Shown here: positions 1-9,273 of the stretch, in pieces | Layout of the letters: every line of letters starts with the position of its first letter | How positions within the stretch are numbered: position 1 is the first letter of the stretch | Source of the DNA: Serratia fonticola | GTDB lineage: Bacteria; Pseudomonadota; Gammaproteobacteria; Enterobacterales; Enterobacteriaceae | Direction: 5' to 3' | Assembly (NCBI RefSeq): GCF_001006005.1 | Contig: NZ_CP011254.1 | Span: 1,364,001 to 1,428,000 of the forward strand | DNA: 64,000 nt | Position numbers and translations under genes: made by a program | The notes under the pieces: model-generated | The model's input: only the letters and a program-made list of their open reading frames with translations | Told to the model about the DNA's origin: nothing | Databases searched by the model: none

Positions 1-486
1 CCCGGTCGAGCGTGAGCGGATGGCAATCACCTCGTCGAAACGCAGCAGGTAAATCCGGCTGTGGCCGGTGCAGGGGATGTATTTCAGGTAGCCCGCGCTT
101 TCATCCAACGCCGCAATATTCTGCGGAGCACGACGCTGATGCAGGCGCTGCAGGGTTTTATTCAGCCGAGTCGGCTCCGCCGGTTTCAGCAGGTAATCAA
201 ACGCATGCTGCTCGAAGGCCTGCACCGCGTATTCGTCATAGGCCGTCAGAAACACGATGTAGGGCATACGGTTCGGATCGAGCATGCCAACCATTTCCAA
301 TCCGCTGATACGCGGCATCTGGATGTCCAGGAACACCACGTCCGGCTGCAAACGGTGAATTTGGCTGATGGCCTCAATGGCATTGGCGCATTCACCAATA
401 ATGGTGATGCCCTCTTCCTCTTCCAGCAAGTGGCGCAAGTTATCGCGGGCAAAGGGCTCGTCATCAACAATCAGTACGTTCAACAT
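1..486 (-). CDS. btsR: Response regulator BtsR (YehT), C-terminus cut off by window edge
   Basis: The reading frame starts at 486 and stays open to base 1, giving 162 codons of a protein usually about 239 residues long. The visible part is a CheY-like receiver: it opens [15 protein letters not shown], has the acidic pair DDE at 8-10 and the phospho-acceptor Asp at about 54 in VVFLDIQMP, and has the switch region [13 protein letters not shown] with the conserved Lys in YLLKPAEP. The last residues enter the LytTR DNA-binding domain, which continues outside the window. Its start codon overlaps the stop of btsS (ATGA), so the two are co-transcribed. In E. coli this pair senses external pyruvate and activates a pyruvate transporter gene; that role is taken from the family and is not shown here. 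Confidence 0.93.
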   Translation of the reverse strand, partial: MLNVLIVDDEPFARDNLRHLLEEEEGITIIGECANAIEAISQIHRLQPDVVFLDIQMPRISGLEMVGMLDPNRMPYIVFLTAYDEYAVQAFEQHAFDYLLKPAEPTRLNKTLQRLHQRRAPQNIAALDESAGYLKYIPCTGHSRIYLLRFDEVIAIRSRSTG

Positions 487-2171
487 CAAGCAGCCCTCGC
501 CAAGGGAACGTTAAGGGTGATGCAAGTATAGGCTTCAGGTTCGCAGGTGACCTGCACGCCATAATCTTCACCATAGCGCACGCGGATACGCCGATCGACC
601 AGGTTCATCCCCAACCCGCTGCCACCGGTTTGTTGACGGAACAGCCCGGCATTATCCGTTACCTGCAACAGCAAGTGATCGCCTTCCAGGCGGGCACCAA
701 TATCGACACGGCCAATCCCCAACAGATGCGAAGTGCCGTGCTTGATGGCATTTTCCACAATAGGCTGCAGCGAGAACGCCGGTAAACGCACTGCCAGCAA
801 CTCTTCCGGCAGCGAAACGGTGATCTCCAGCCGATCGGCAAAACGGGCCTTTTCGATCTGCAGATAGGCGTTCACATGTTCGATCTCGTCCGCCAGGCTC
901 ACCTCATCGTCGGAACGCTTGAGGTTTTTGCGGAAAAAGGTCGACAGATACTGCACCAGTTCGCAGGCACGGTCGCCATCACGGCGGATCACCGCCACCA
1001 GCGTATTCAGGGCGTTGAACAGGAAATGCGGGTTCACCTGCGCATGCAGCAGTTTGATTTCCGACTGGGCCAACAGCTGTTTATGGCGCTCATATTGCCC
1101 GGCCATGATTTGCGCCGACAGCAGGCTGGCAATCCCTTCCCCCAGCGTGCGGTTGATGGTACTAAACAGCTTGGTCTTGGGTTCATACAGTTTGATGGTG
1201 CCAATCACTCGCTGGTTTTCTCCGCGCAGTGGGATCACCAGTGTCGAACCTAGTTTGCAATTGCCGTTGATGGAGCAGCAGTAAGAAAGCTCATTGCCGT
1301 CGGCATACACCACCTCGTTGTTATCGATGGCGCGATGGGAGTGGACCGAGGAGATCGGAGTACCCGGCAGATGGTGGTCGTCACCAATGCCGATAAAAGC
1401 CAGCAGCTTGTCACGATCGGTGATCGCCACGGCGCCGATGCCCAGCTCCTGATAGACCACTCGCGCCACCTTCATGCTGTTTTCCTGGTCAAACCCCTGG
1501 CGCAGAATACCCTCGGTACGTTCGGCAATCTTCAACGCCTTGGAGGAGAAGGCACTGGTGTATTTCTCAAACATCGCCCGCCGATCGAGCAAGATCTGCA
1601 TAAACATGGCGGCGCCGACGGTATTGGCGATCAGCATCGGCAGGACGATATGCTCCACCAGCAGCACCGCTTCGGGGAACGGACGCGCAACGATCAGGAT
1701 AATCGCCATTTGCAGCACTTCTGCCACCAGCGCAATCCCGGCGACAAACAGCGGGTTGAACAGCAGATCGATACGCCCGCGCCGCATGGCAATACTGTGC
1801 ACTATGCCGCCAACCAGCCCTTCAGCCACCGTGGAGATCGCACAGGCGACGTCTGTCATGCCCCCCAGCGTATAACGATGCAGGCCACCCGTCAGGCCAA
1901 CCAGAAAACCAACGGAAGGCCCACCCAGCAGCCCGCCCAACACGGCGCCGATGGCGCGGGTATTGGCGATGGAGTCCTGAATATGCAGGCCAAAGTAGGT
2001 GCCCATAATGCAGAACACCGAGAAAATGACGTAGCACAGCAGCTTGTGCGGCAGACGGATGGTCACCTGCATCAGCGGAATAAACAGCGGCGTCTTGCTC
2101 AGCAGATAGGCAATGACGAGGTACACGCACATCTGCTGTAGCAGCAGTAACACCTGGTTAAATTCGTACAT
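486..2171 (-). CDS. btsS: Sensor histidine kinase BtsS (YehU), LytS family
   Basis: This is a membrane sensor kinase of 561 residues, the same length as the E. coli protein. I chose the start at 2171 ([15 protein letters not shown]), which matches the E. coli N-terminus; an upstream in-frame ATG at 2252 would add 27 unconserved residues. The N-terminal 200 residues are a multi-spanning 5TM-5TMR_LYT domain ([29 protein letters not shown] segments). A GAF-like region follows ([20 protein letters not shown]). The kinase part has the phospho-accepting His in [14 protein letters not shown] and the ATP-binding N box [12 protein letters not shown] and [12 protein letters not shown]. It is translationally coupled to btsR. 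By family it is a high-affinity pyruvate sensor. Confidence 0.95.
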   Translation of the reverse strand: MYEFNQVLLLLQQMCVYLVIAYLLSKTPLFIPLMQVTIRLPHKLLCYVIFSVFCIMGTYFGLHIQDSIANTRAIGAVLGGLLGGPSVGFLVGLTGGLHRYTLGGMTDVACAISTVAEGLVGGIVHSIAMRRGRIDLLFNPLFVAGIALVAEVLQMAIILIVARPFPEAVLLVEHIVLPMLIANTVGAAMFMQILLDRRAMFEKYTSAFSSKALKIAERTEGILRQGFDQENSMKVARVVYQELGIGAVAITDRDKLLAFIGIGDDHHLPGTPISSVHSHRAIDNNEVVYADGNELSYCCSINGNCKLGSTLVIPLRGENQRVIGTIKLYEPKTKLFSTINRTLGEGIASLLSAQIMAGQYERHKQLLAQSEIKLLHAQVNPHFLFNALNTLVAVIRRDGDRACELVQYLSTFFRKNLKRSDDEVSLADEIEHVNAYLQIEKARFADRLEITVSLPEELLAVRLPAFSLQPIVENAIKHGTSHLLGIGRVDIGARLEGDHLLLQVTDNAGLFRQQTGGSGLGMNLVDRRIRVRYGEDYGVQVTCEPEAYTCITLNVPLARAA

Positions 2172-2231
2172 AAAAAACGGCTCATCCTGAACAACGGAGC
2201 GATCAAAAAAGTGCCGGGTATCCGGTCTGGT

Positions 2232-2362
2232 TATATTCCCGTCGTCTTTCAAGCTGCAGCGTTGTTACCTGCACTTACTCACCCCAGTCACTTACCCAAA
2301 AGTAAGCTCCTGGGGATGAGTAAGTTTGTCGCCTAGCTGCAACTTGAAATCCATAGGGTATA
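2232..2362. repeat. ERIC element (enterobacterial repetitive intergenic consensus)
   Basis: A long imperfect palindrome lies between btsS and ppiA. Its core contains CACCCCAGTCACTTAC and GTAAGCTCCTGGGGAT, the two inverted blocks that define ERIC. Its outer arms (CCCGTCGTCTTTCAAGCTGC and its partner GCAACTTGAAATCCATAGGG) are also complementary, and it is flanked by TATA. The length of about 130 bp is that of a full element. Non-coding; transcribed copies can fold into a long hairpin. It sits upstream of both btsS and the ppiA 3' end. Confidence 0.88.
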
Positions 2363-2434
2363 AAAGCGGGCAATTAAATCACGTGGGATCGAAAAAAACA
2401 GTGATGCAGGCAAACATTCAGGAGGGAAAAGCAG

Positions 2435-2458
2435 GCCGGCCCCCAGCTAGAGACCGGC
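2435..2458 (-). terminator. Weak hairpin downstream of ppiA
   Basis: Read on the minus strand, GCCGG and CCGGC (2454-2458 and 2435-2439) form a short GC stem around a 14-base loop, followed by CTGCTTTTCCC. It lies just beyond the ppiA stop. The stem is short and the T-run modest, so this is a tentative terminator. Confidence 0.35.
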
Positions 2459-2467
2459 TTGGGTGAT

Positions 2468-3037
2468 TTATGGCAGCACTTTGGCCGACAGGATCACGAT
2501 AGGTTTGCTCGGGACATTCTGGTAAGGACCGACGTTGCCGGTGGGTACCTGGGAGATTTTATCTACCACGTCCATCCCTTTAACGATCTTGCCAAACACC
2601 GCGTAGCCAAAATCACGCTGGCCATGATCGAGGAACGCATTGTCTGCCACGTTCAGGAAGAACTGGCTGGTGGCGCTGTCTTTATCGGCGGTACGCGCCA
2701 TGGAAATGGTGCCACGCAGGTTACGCAGGCCGTTGTCGGCTTCGTTCTTGATCGGTGCATTGGTGGTTTTCTGCTGCATATCCGCAGTAAAACCGCCGCC
2801 CTGAACCATGAAACCAGGGATCACGCGGTGGAAAACGGTGTTGTTGTAGTAACCGCTGTTCACGTAGTCAATGAAGTTCTTGGTTGAGACCGGTGCCTTC
2901 TGACTGTCGAGCGCCAATTCGATATTCCCTGCCGAGGTGGTCAGCATGACGTGGGTTTCACCGGCGGCTAATGCGGCGGGTGCCATGGCTGTCAGGGAAC
3001 ACAGCGCAACGAAGGTCACTAAAGTACGTTTGAACAT
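2468..3037 (-). CDS. ppiA: Peptidyl-prolyl cis-trans isomerase A, periplasmic cyclophilin
   Basis: A cyclophilin of 189 residues that speeds proline isomerisation during folding in the periplasm. I chose the start at 3037 ([15 protein letters not shown]) because it gives a clean signal peptide ending PAALAA and has AAGGAC upstream; an ATG at 3115 would put 26 polar residues before the signal. The cyclophilin domain fills the mature protein, with the active-site segment [22 protein letters not shown] and [14 protein letters not shown]. No obvious operon partner. In E. coli ppiA sits directly next to tsgA; here a PTS operon lies between them. Confidence 0.96.
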   Translation of the reverse strand: MFKRTLVTFVALCSLTAMAPAALAAGETHVMLTTSAGNIELALDSQKAPVSTKNFIDYVNSGYYNNTVFHRVIPGFMVQGGGFTADMQQKTTNAPIKNEADNGLRNLRGTISMARTADKDSATSQFFLNVADNAFLDHGQRDFGYAVFGKIVKGMDVVDKISQVPTGNVGPYQNVPSKPIVILSAKVLP

Positions 3038-3345
3038 GAACGGGTCCTTTCTTTGAGATACAAACAACGGAAAGCGCTTTGATTCTAAAGAGCTGCGCCC
3101 GGCAGCGCCAGCCATTTACCTATATTTACTCAATTGCCGGACGTTTCTGAGTGCGCCCGGTTTTTTCCTGCCGACAGTATGATCCCCGTACTGATTTTTG
3201 CCAAGCCGATCACGCATTATTTGCCCATTTTCGCCCTTCAGCGGTTTTTGCGACACAAATCCCGGTTTGGATCTGCAATCCAGCTAGGCTAAACAAATGA
3301 GAGCGCTCTCATTTGCGCTGATAACCATAATAATACTGGAGAGCA
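3038..3345. other. Intergenic region upstream of ppiA and the PTS operon
   Basis: This divergent promoter region serves ppiA (minus) and the PTS operon (plus). Its one clear element is the palindrome at 3294-3315. I could not place convincing -35/-10 hexamers for either direction. Confidence 0.7.
3294..3315. promoter_or_regulatory. Perfect 22-bp palindrome, probable operator of the LacI-type regulator
   Basis: The sequence is a perfect inverted repeat centred between 3304 and 3305, with half-site CAAATGAGAGC and its exact complement. The central AGCGCT with symmetric arms is the usual layout of LacI-family operators. It ends 30 bases before the IIB start codon, where a bound repressor would block transcription or its start. 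A LacI-family gene closes the same cluster (6756-7736), so the pairing is a reasonable inference. No second perfect copy was noticed elsewhere in the window. Confidence 0.75.
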
Positions 3346-3654
3346 ATGATGAAGAAGATAGTGCTGTGCTGTGCCGCGGGGATGTCTACCAGCATGCTGG
3401 TCAAACGCATGCAAACCGAAGCGCAAAAGCGCGAACTGGCCGTGGAGATTGTGGCGGTACCGGCTGCGGATTTTGAAGCCGAGCTGCCAACCGCCAGCGT
3501 GGTGCTGTTGGGGCCACAGGTGAAGTACGAACTGGCCCGCTTCAGCCAGCTTGCCGGGCCACATGGCCTGCAGGTTGCCGTCATCGACATGATGGATTAC
3601 GGCACCCTGCGCGGTGACAAGGTATTAGACCAAGCCCTCAGCCTGATCGCCTGA
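3346..3654 (+). CDS. PTS lactose/cellobiose-family EIIB component
   Basis: A 102-residue cytoplasmic EIIB of the Lac family (ChbB/CelA-like). The motif CCAAGMSTSMLVKRM near the N-terminus carries the phosphorylated Cys (Cys9 by alignment with the E. coli chitobiose enzyme, counting from the first Met), and VVLLGPQVKYEL is the second family block. Start could be 3346 or 3349 because the first two codons are both ATG; GGAG lies just upstream. It would take phosphate from EIIA and pass it to sugar held by EIIC. It is the first gene of a IIB-IIC-IIA-GH4 operon. Unlike E. coli chbBCARFG there is no chbR or chbG here, so the sugar need not be chitobiose; cellobiose or another beta-glucoside is likely. 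Confidence 0.92.
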   Translation: MMKKIVLCCAAGMSTSMLVKRMQTEAQKRELAVEIVAVPAADFEAELPTASVVLLGPQVKYELARFSQLAGPHGLQVAVIDMMDYGTLRGDKVLDQALSLIA

Positions 3655-3670
3655 CGCCGCGGAGAACCCC

Positions 3671-4996
3671 ATGAGCCTATACGCTTCCCTGATGCGCGTG
3701 GTCGAAAGCCATATCGCGCCACTGGCTGGCCGGATCGGTAGCCAGCGCCATATTATTGCCATTCGTGACGGTTTTATCAGCGCCATGCCGTTTTTGATCG
3801 TCGGCAGTATCATGCTGATCGTCGCCAACCCGCCGTTTGACGCGACCACTACCTCCAGCTTTGGGCAAGCCTGGCTAGGGTTCGCCAAGAAGCACTGGGA
3901 CACCATCACCATGCCGTTCTTTATGACCATGGGGTTGATGAGCGTATTTGTCTCTATTGGTACCGCCTACAGTCTGGCAAAACACTACAAAATGGACGCC
4001 CTGACCGCGGCGCTGCTGTCGCTGATGGCATTCCTGCTGGCTTCTGCGCCACAGGTCGACAACAAGATGTCCCTCGATTTTCTAGGTGGCCAGGGGGTAT
4101 TCACTGCCCTGATCTGCGCCATTTGGTCGGTCGAACTGATCCGCCTGCTGAAAAAGTACAACATCACCATTCGCATGCCGGAACAGGTTCCTCCTGCCAT
4201 TGCCCGTTCGTTTGAACTGCTGTACCCGGTGGTGGGCATTCTGTTGACGGTCTACCCCGTCAGCCTCCTGATGCAGAGCGAATTCCAACTGCTGCTACCC
4301 GCCGCGATTATGCAGGTGTTCCAGCCGCTGATTTCCGTTGGCGATACGCTACCAGCCATCCTTTTGGCGGTGCTGATTGCCAACCTGCTGTGGTTTGCCG
4401 GTATTCACGGCGACAACATCGTGACCGGCCTGCTGAACCCAATCTTTATGGCTAACCTGGCCACTAACGCCGCGCTGGTCGCCAACGGTGCAGCCATGAC
4501 CCAAACGCTGACCGCGCCATTCTGGTCTTTCTATGTCTGTATCGGCGGCTCTGGCTCCACGCTGGTGTTGGCCTTCCTTTATCTACGCAGCCGCTCCATT
4601 CATCTGCGCACCATCGGCAAGCTTAGCGTGGTCCCGGCGGCCTTCAATATCAATGAACCGCTGCTGTTTGGTTCACCGGTGGTGATGAACCCAACGCTGT
4701 TTATCCCGTTGATTGTGGTGCCGATGGTTAACGCCACTCTGGCTTATTTCGCCCTGCACTGGGACATGGTGGAGAAAATGGTGGCGATGGCCCCCTGGAC
4801 CGCTCCGGCACCGCTGGGAGCGATGATCTCCGCCTCCTGGGATATCCGTGCCGCCGTATTGGTGCTGGTGCTGATGGTGATAGACCTGGCGATCTGGCTG
4901 CCGTTCTTCAAAGTGTATGAAAAACAACTATTGGCGCAGGAACACGAGCAAGCCGAGGCTGAACGCGAAGCCAGCAACGCCGCCGCCGCACAGTAA
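3671..4996 (+). CDS. PTS lactose/cellobiose-family EIIC permease
   Basis: A 441-residue inner-membrane permease of the EIIC Lac/Cel family that binds and moves the sugar while it is phosphorylated. It has about ten hydrophobic segments. The family signatures are IRDGFISAMPFLIVGSIML near the N-terminus, WFAGIHGDNIV in the middle, and FNINEPLLFGSPVVMNP, the sugar-binding loop that contains the conserved NEP. The C-terminal 20 residues are charged and Ala/Glu rich. It starts 17 bases after IIB and is followed 13 bases later by IIA. Confidence 0.93.
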   Translation: MSLYASLMRVVESHIAPLAGRIGSQRHIIAIRDGFISAMPFLIVGSIMLIVANPPFDATTTSSFGQAWLGFAKKHWDTITMPFFMTMGLMSVFVSIGTAYSLAKHYKMDALTAALLSLMAFLLASAPQVDNKMSLDFLGGQGVFTALICAIWSVELIRLLKKYNITIRMPEQVPPAIARSFELLYPVVGILLTVYPVSLLMQSEFQLLLPAAIMQVFQPLISVGDTLPAILLAVLIANLLWFAGIHGDNIVTGLLNPIFMANLATNAALVANGAAMTQTLTAPFWSFYVCIGGSGSTLVLAFLYLRSRSIHLRTIGKLSVVPAAFNINEPLLFGSPVVMNPTLFIPLIVVPMVNATLAYFALHWDMVEKMVAMAPWTAPAPLGAMISASWDIRAAVLVLVLMVIDLAIWLPFFKVYEKQLLAQEHEQAEAEREASNAAAAQ

Positions 4997-5009
4997 CAGG
5001 AGAGATAAC

Positions 5010-5360
5010 GTGACTGAACTGATGGCTGAAGTCAGCCAGGATTTTGAAAGCACCATTATGGAGCTGCTGGTATTTGCCGGTAGCGCCCGCAGCAGCGCGC
5101 TGATGGCTTTGCAACAGGCCCGTGCCGGTGATTTCACCGGTTCCGCCGAGCATATGGCCGAATCCAAGCAGGCGGTGAAGCAGGCGCATCGCATTCAGAC
5201 CCAGCTGATCGGCATGGACGAAGGCTGCGGCAAACTGGCCATCACCCTGATCACCGTACACGCGCAGGATCACTTGATGAACGCCATGGTCATTCAGGAT
5301 CTGGCCGATGACATGATCGAACTTTATCGCCGTCAGGTACAATTGGAGGCCCGCTCATGA
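5010..5360 (+). CDS. PTS lactose/cellobiose-family EIIA component (GTG start)
   Basis: A 116-residue EIIA that receives phosphate from HPr and hands it to EIIB. I chose the GTG at 5010 (MTELMAEVSQDF) because AGGAGA lies at the right distance at 4998-5003 and the family N-terminus is short; the upstream ATG at 4917 lies inside EIIC. An ATG at 5022 is a possible alternative. The helical-bundle signature VHAQDHLMNAM holds the phosphorylated His at about 84, and ARAGDFTGSAEHM and HRIQTQLIG match the other two helices. Its end overlaps the start of the glucosidase gene by four bases, so the two are translationally coupled. Confidence 0.92.
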   Translation: MTELMAEVSQDFESTIMELLVFAGSARSSALMALQQARAGDFTGSAEHMAESKQAVKQAHRIQTQLIGMDEGCGKLAITLITVHAQDHLMNAMVIQDLADDMIELYRRQVQLEARS

Positions 5361-6667
5361 GCGCATTAAAAATTGCCATTATTGGCGGCGGTAGCAGCTA
5401 CACGCCGGAACTGGTGGAAGGCCTGATCCTGCGAATTGAAGAGTTGCCGGTGACCGAACTGGCGTTGGTGGACGTTGAGCCTGGCCGGGAGAAGGTCGAG
5501 ATCATTGCCGCATTAACCCAGCGTATGCTGGCCCGTAACGGCCTGGAGCAGGTAAAGGTCAGCGTGCATTTCAACCTGGACGAGGCCATTCGCGGTGCCA
5601 GTTTCGTCCTCACCCAGTTCCGCGTGGGTCAGTTGCCTGCCAGAGCAGCCGACGAACGCCTAGGCCTGAAATACCAACTGATCGGCCAGGAAACTACCGG
5701 CGTTGGCGGTTTTGCCAAGGCGTTGCGCACCATCCCGGTGATGCTGAATATCGCCCGCAAGGTTGAACAGCTGGCACCCGATGCCTGGATCATCAACTTT
5801 ACCAACCCGGCCGGTATCGTGACCGAAGCCGTTTCGCGTTATACCAAGGCGAAAATTATCGGCCTGTGTAACGTGCCGATCAGCATGCATCACATGATCG
5901 CCAATATGCTGAAGGCCCCTTACGCCGAGGTACAGCTGCAATTTGCCGGGTTGAACCACATGGTGTGGGTCCACCAGGTGCTGCAAAACGGCAAGGACGT
6001 GACCGGCAAAGTGATCGACATGCTGTGTGACGGTGCCGCGCTGACCATGAACAACATCAAGGAAGAACCTTGGCCGCCGGAATTCCTGCGCGCCGTTGGG
6101 GCGATCCCCTGCCCTTACCACCGCTACTTCTATCAGACCAAAGAGATGCTGGCGGAAGAGATTGCCGCCGCAGCCGAACGCGGTACCCGTGCCGAACAGG
6201 TGATGAAAGTAGAGAAGGAGTTGTTCGAGCTGTATGCAGACCCACATCTCGACAGCAAACCTGAGCAGCTCAGTTTCCGTGGCGGTTCGTTCTATTCCGA
6301 AGTGGCGCTGGAGCTGATCAGGGCCATTCACAACAATCTCGGCACGCAATTAGTGGTCAATACCGCAAACCGTGGCGCTATTCGCGGTTTGCCAGACGAT
6401 GCTGTGATAGAAACCAACTGTATCGTCGATGCTCAGGGCGCCCATCCACTGACGTTTGGCCAACTGCCGGATTCGATGCATGCGCTGACCCAGCAGGTTA
6501 AAGCCTATGAACGCCTGACGATCGAAGCCGCCGTGCATGGCGATCGCCGCAGTGGGCTGCTGGCACTGGTCACCAATCCTCTGGTCGCCAACGCCCAAAT
6601 TGCCCAGCCGCTGCTGGAAGAAGTGCTGGAGGTGAATAAAGCCTATTTGCCGCAGTTTAACGCATAA
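5357..6667 (+). CDS. 6-phospho-beta-glucosidase, glycosyl hydrolase family 4
   Basis: A 436-residue GH4 enzyme that splits the phosphorylated disaccharide delivered by the PTS into glucose 6-phosphate and the second unit. It uses NAD+ and a divalent metal. The N-terminus IAIIGGGSSYTPELV is the Rossmann loop, NPAG lies at 150-153 and CNVP at 171-174. The residues after Cys in that motif mark substrate class in GH4, and CNVP is the version of 6-phospho-beta-glucosidases (CDMP marks 6-phospho-alpha-glucosidases). Length is normal for the family (ChbF/CelF about 440-450). Last structural gene of the operon. Confidence 0.93.
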   Translation: MSALKIAIIGGGSSYTPELVEGLILRIEELPVTELALVDVEPGREKVEIIAALTQRMLARNGLEQVKVSVHFNLDEAIRGASFVLTQFRVGQLPARAADERLGLKYQLIGQETTGVGGFAKALRTIPVMLNIARKVEQLAPDAWIINFTNPAGIVTEAVSRYTKAKIIGLCNVPISMHHMIANMLKAPYAEVQLQFAGLNHMVWVHQVLQNGKDVTGKVIDMLCDGAALTMNNIKEEPWPPEFLRAVGAIPCPYHRYFYQTKEMLAEEIAAAAERGTRAEQVMKVEKELFELYADPHLDSKPEQLSFRGGSFYSEVALELIRAIHNNLGTQLVVNTANRGAIRGLPDDAVIETNCIVDAQGAHPLTFGQLPDSMHALTQQVKAYERLTIEAAVHGDRRSGLLALVTNPLVANAQIAQPLLEEVLEVNKAYLPQFNA

Positions 6668-6678
6668 CCATCAACATT

Positions 6679-6698
6679 GGGTTCGGCTCGCCGGACCC
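6679..6698 (+). terminator. Hairpin after the PTS operon
   Basis: A 9-bp stem (6679-6687 with 6690-6698, one G-T pair) stands 12 bases after the glucosidase stop and before the regulator gene. The T-run after it is poor (ACTTATCTCC), so it may reduce rather than end transcription into the regulator. Confidence 0.45.
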
Positions 6699-6755
6699 AC
6701 TTATCTCCTGTAATCTGATCAAATGGGGGATAAGCCCCTAATCAGGAGCAGTAAC

Positions 6756-7736
6756 ATGGTGACACTGGAAGATGTCGCAGCGATAGCGGGCGTATCCCGC
6801 GCGACTGTGTCACGAGTGGTCAACGGCGATAACAAGGTCAAAGCGCTCACCCGCGAGAAGGTCAAACGGGCAGTGGCCGAACTGGGCTATACCCCCAACC
6901 CGGCAGCCAGGGCGTTGGCGTCCAGCCAAAGTAACACCTTGGGCCTGGTCACCACCTCATACCGAGGGGGCTTCTTTGGCGCCCTGATGGATTTCGTCCA
7001 AACCGAAGCCGAGTCCAACGGTAAACAGCTGCTGGTGACCCAAGGCCGTAACAGTGCGGAAAATGAACTGCTGGCGATCCAACGCCTGTTCAGCCTGCGT
7101 TGCGACGGCGTGATCCTGCACGTGCGCTGCCTCAGCGACGATCGGCTACGCCAGTTGGCTGCCGAACAGCGCTCCTTTGTGCTACTGGACCGCCTGGTCC
7201 CTGGCCTGGAAGATCGCTGTGTCACCTTCGATCACGTTTACGCCAGCCAGCTTGCTACCCAGCAGTTGATCGACGTGGGCCATCGGCGCATTGCCTGTAT
7301 CAGCGGCCCAGCCCAGCGAGCCTCCAGCCAACAGCGATTGCAAGGGTTCCTCAATGCGATGCAGGCCGCCAATCTGCAACCGCTAGGCTGCCCGGAAGGG
7401 GTGTATGACCTGGAAAGCGGCTACCAGTGCGCTGACCAGCTTCTGCGCGCCAAAGCGCTGCCTACGGCGATCTACTGCTGCAACGAAGAAATGGCGATGG
7501 GTGCCCTGCTGGCGATTAATGAACGACATCTGCGCGTACCGCAGGATATCTCATTGATCTGCTATGACAGCGGCGAGCGAGCGCCTTTTGTCCGCCCGGC
7601 GCTCACCAGCGTGCATTTCCCCATTACCGAGATGGCGCAATATGCCGCTCGTCTGCTGATAGATCCACTGACCGCACCGGTGAGCTTTGAGCCGACCATC
7701 ATCCAGCGCGATTCGATCGCCACACCCGGTAGTTGA
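6756..7736 (+). CDS. LacI/GalR-family transcriptional regulator
   Basis: A 326-residue repressor-type protein. I chose the ATG at 6756 (MVTLEDVAAIAGVS) because it begins the LacI helix-turn-helix directly and has CAGGAG upstream; an in-frame ATG at 6723 would add 11 residues. The DNA-binding head is LEDVAAIAGVSRATVSRVVN and the hinge helix is NPAARALAS. The rest is a periplasmic-binding-like effector domain (NTLGLVTT, RAPFVRPALTSVHFP). It most likely controls the PTS operon just upstream, with the phospho-sugar as effector, by binding the palindrome at 3294-3315. That link is inferred from position. Confidence 0.9.
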   Translation: MVTLEDVAAIAGVSRATVSRVVNGDNKVKALTREKVKRAVAELGYTPNPAARALASSQSNTLGLVTTSYRGGFFGALMDFVQTEAESNGKQLLVTQGRNSAENELLAIQRLFSLRCDGVILHVRCLSDDRLRQLAAEQRSFVLLDRLVPGLEDRCVTFDHVYASQLATQQLIDVGHRRIACISGPAQRASSQQRLQGFLNAMQAANLQPLGCPEGVYDLESGYQCADQLLRAKALPTAIYCCNEEMAMGALLAINERHLRVPQDISLICYDSGERAPFVRPALTSVHFPITEMAQYAARLLIDPLTAPVSFEPTIIQRDSIATPGS

Positions 7737-7898
7737 TCACATAAAAATCTAAAAACCTTTCATCCCTTGCATCAAAAAATCGATGCTCGTCACATAAACT
7801 CCCGTTGTCTATGCTAGGATCCGCCTCCTGGTGGCCTGATCGGGATCTTTTCCAGTTTTTACCAGGAAAAACCTGCGGCCTTATGCCAGCTTTAAACC

Positions 7899-7938
7899 CT
7901 AGGGATTTCAGGTTACAGCCTGACAGCCCGCGGGTATA
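7899..7938. repeat. Degenerate ERIC-end-like repeat upstream of tsgA
   Basis: The bases ACCCTAGGGATTTCAGGTT, followed by CAGCCTGACAGCCCGCGGGTATA, resemble the two outer ends of the ERIC element at 2232-2362 without its core. Identity is partial, so this is a tentative decayed copy. Confidence 0.4.
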
Positions 7939-7969
7939 AACCACAACAAAGATAATCAGGCCTATATAC

Positions 7970-9154
7970 ATGAATGACAGCAACCGCATCCGGCTAACCT
8001 GGATCAGCTTCTTCTCTTATGCGCTGACCGGTGCATTAGTGATCGTCACAGGGATGGTGATGGGAAACATCGCAGAGTATTTCAATCTGCCAGTTTCCAG
8101 CATGAGCAATACCTTTACCTTCCTTAACGCGGGTATTTTGATTTCAATCTTCCTTAATGCCTGGTTGATGGAAATCATTCCGCTGAAACGTCAGCTGATC
8201 TTTGGCTTTATCCTGATGCTGCTGGCCATCGCCGGGCTGATGGTGGGCAAAAGCCTGACCCTGTTCTCGCTGTGCATGTTTGTGCTCGGCGTGGTCAGCG
8301 GTATCACCATGTCGATCGGCACCTTCCTGATCACCCATATGTATGCTGGCCGCCAACGCGGTTCACGCCTGCTGTTCACCGACTCCTTCTTCAGCATGGC
8401 CGGGATGATCTTCCCGATAATCGCCGCAATGCTGCTGGCGCGTAGCATTGGCTGGTACTGGGTTTACGCCTGCATTGGGGTGCTGTACCTGGCCATCTTC
8501 GTGCTGACGCTGTGTTCCGAGTTCCCGGTTCTGGGTGACAAAGGGGAGAAAAGCAGCGAGCCGGTGGTGAAAGAGAAATGGGGCGTCGGCGTGCTGTTCC
8601 TGGCTATCGCTGCGCTGTGCTACATCCTTGGCCAGTTGGGCTTTATCCAATGGGTGCCGGAATACGCCACCAAAACCTTCGGCATGAATATCGACCAGGC
8701 GGGCAAGGTGGTCAGCAATTTCTGGACTTCTTACATGATCGGTATGTGGGTGTTCAGCTTCGTGCTGCGTTTCTTTGATCTGCAACGCATCGTCACCGTG
8801 CTGGCCGCGCTGGCAACGGGTGCCATGTACCTGTTTATCAGCACCGATAATCCTGAGTACCTGAGCTACTACATCATGGCTCTGGGCTTCGTCTCCAGCG
8901 CGATCTACACCACGCTGATCACGCTCGGCTCGCAGCAAACCAAGGTTTCCTCACCGAAGCTGGTCAACTTTATCCTGACCTGCGGCACCATCGGCACCAT
9001 GCTGACCTTCGTGGTCACCGGCCCGATCGTTGCCAGCAGCGGAGTCCATGCCGCGCTGACTACGGCCAACGGCCTGTATCTGGCGGTGTTTGTGATGTGT
9101 CTGCTGCTCGGTTTTGTGACCAAGCACCGCAACCATGGGCATACCACGCATTAA
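7970..9154 (+). CDS. tsgA: MFS transporter TsgA
   Basis: A 394-residue major facilitator superfamily protein with about twelve hydrophobic helices and a short polar loop in the middle ([15 protein letters not shown]). The opening [21 protein letters not shown] and the run [20 protein letters not shown] are those of TsgA. The transported substrate is not established; the gene was first linked to tellurite/selenite resistance in Salmonella. It keeps its E. coli place beside the nir operon, but is separated from nirB here by codA. A strong terminator follows at 9241-9269. Confidence 0.94.
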   Translation: MNDSNRIRLTWISFFSYALTGALVIVTGMVMGNIAEYFNLPVSSMSNTFTFLNAGILISIFLNAWLMEIIPLKRQLIFGFILMLLAIAGLMVGKSLTLFSLCMFVLGVVSGITMSIGTFLITHMYAGRQRGSRLLFTDSFFSMAGMIFPIIAAMLLARSIGWYWVYACIGVLYLAIFVLTLCSEFPVLGDKGEKSSEPVVKEKWGVGVLFLAIAALCYILGQLGFIQWVPEYATKTFGMNIDQAGKVVSNFWTSYMIGMWVFSFVLRFFDLQRIVTVLAALATGAMYLFISTDNPEYLSYYIMALGFVSSAIYTTLITLGSQQTKVSSPKLVNFILTCGTIGTMLTFVVTGPIVASSGVHAALTTANGLYLAVFVMCLLLGFVTKHRNHGHTTH

Positions 9155-9181
9155 TTATACCAGGGGCGAACATATACTGCC

Positions 9182-9205
9182 GTAGGGGCGCCGCATGCTG
9201 CGCCC
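9182..9205. repeat. Short palindromic repeat, GGGGCGC/GCATGC family, copy 1
   Basis: The run GTAGGGGCGCCGCATGCTGC followed by GCCC is repeated nearly unchanged at 36620-36643 and 39831-39854. A fully palindromic form occurs at 16294-16320 and a decayed one at 29405-29430. This copy lies between the tsgA stop and its terminator. Such REP-like units are usually non-coding. Confidence 0.8.
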
Positions 9206-9240
9206 ATTTATTGGTCGATTAAGGTTTGTCATCAATCCGA

Positions 9241-9269
9241 GGGTTCTGCCAACGCAGAACCCTTTTTTT
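9241..9269 (+). terminator. Rho-independent terminator of tsgA
   Basis: A perfect 9-bp stem, GGGTTCTGC with GCAGAACCC, around a four-base loop is followed by seven T residues. It lies 86 bases after the tsgA stop and just before the convergent codA stop. Confidence 0.93.
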
Positions 9270-9273
9270 ATGT

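Noticed and set aside
1335..2141. 268-codon frame antisense to btsS
   Set aside because: Low-complexity translation rich in His, Gln and Arg, fully inside btsS, with no ribosome site.
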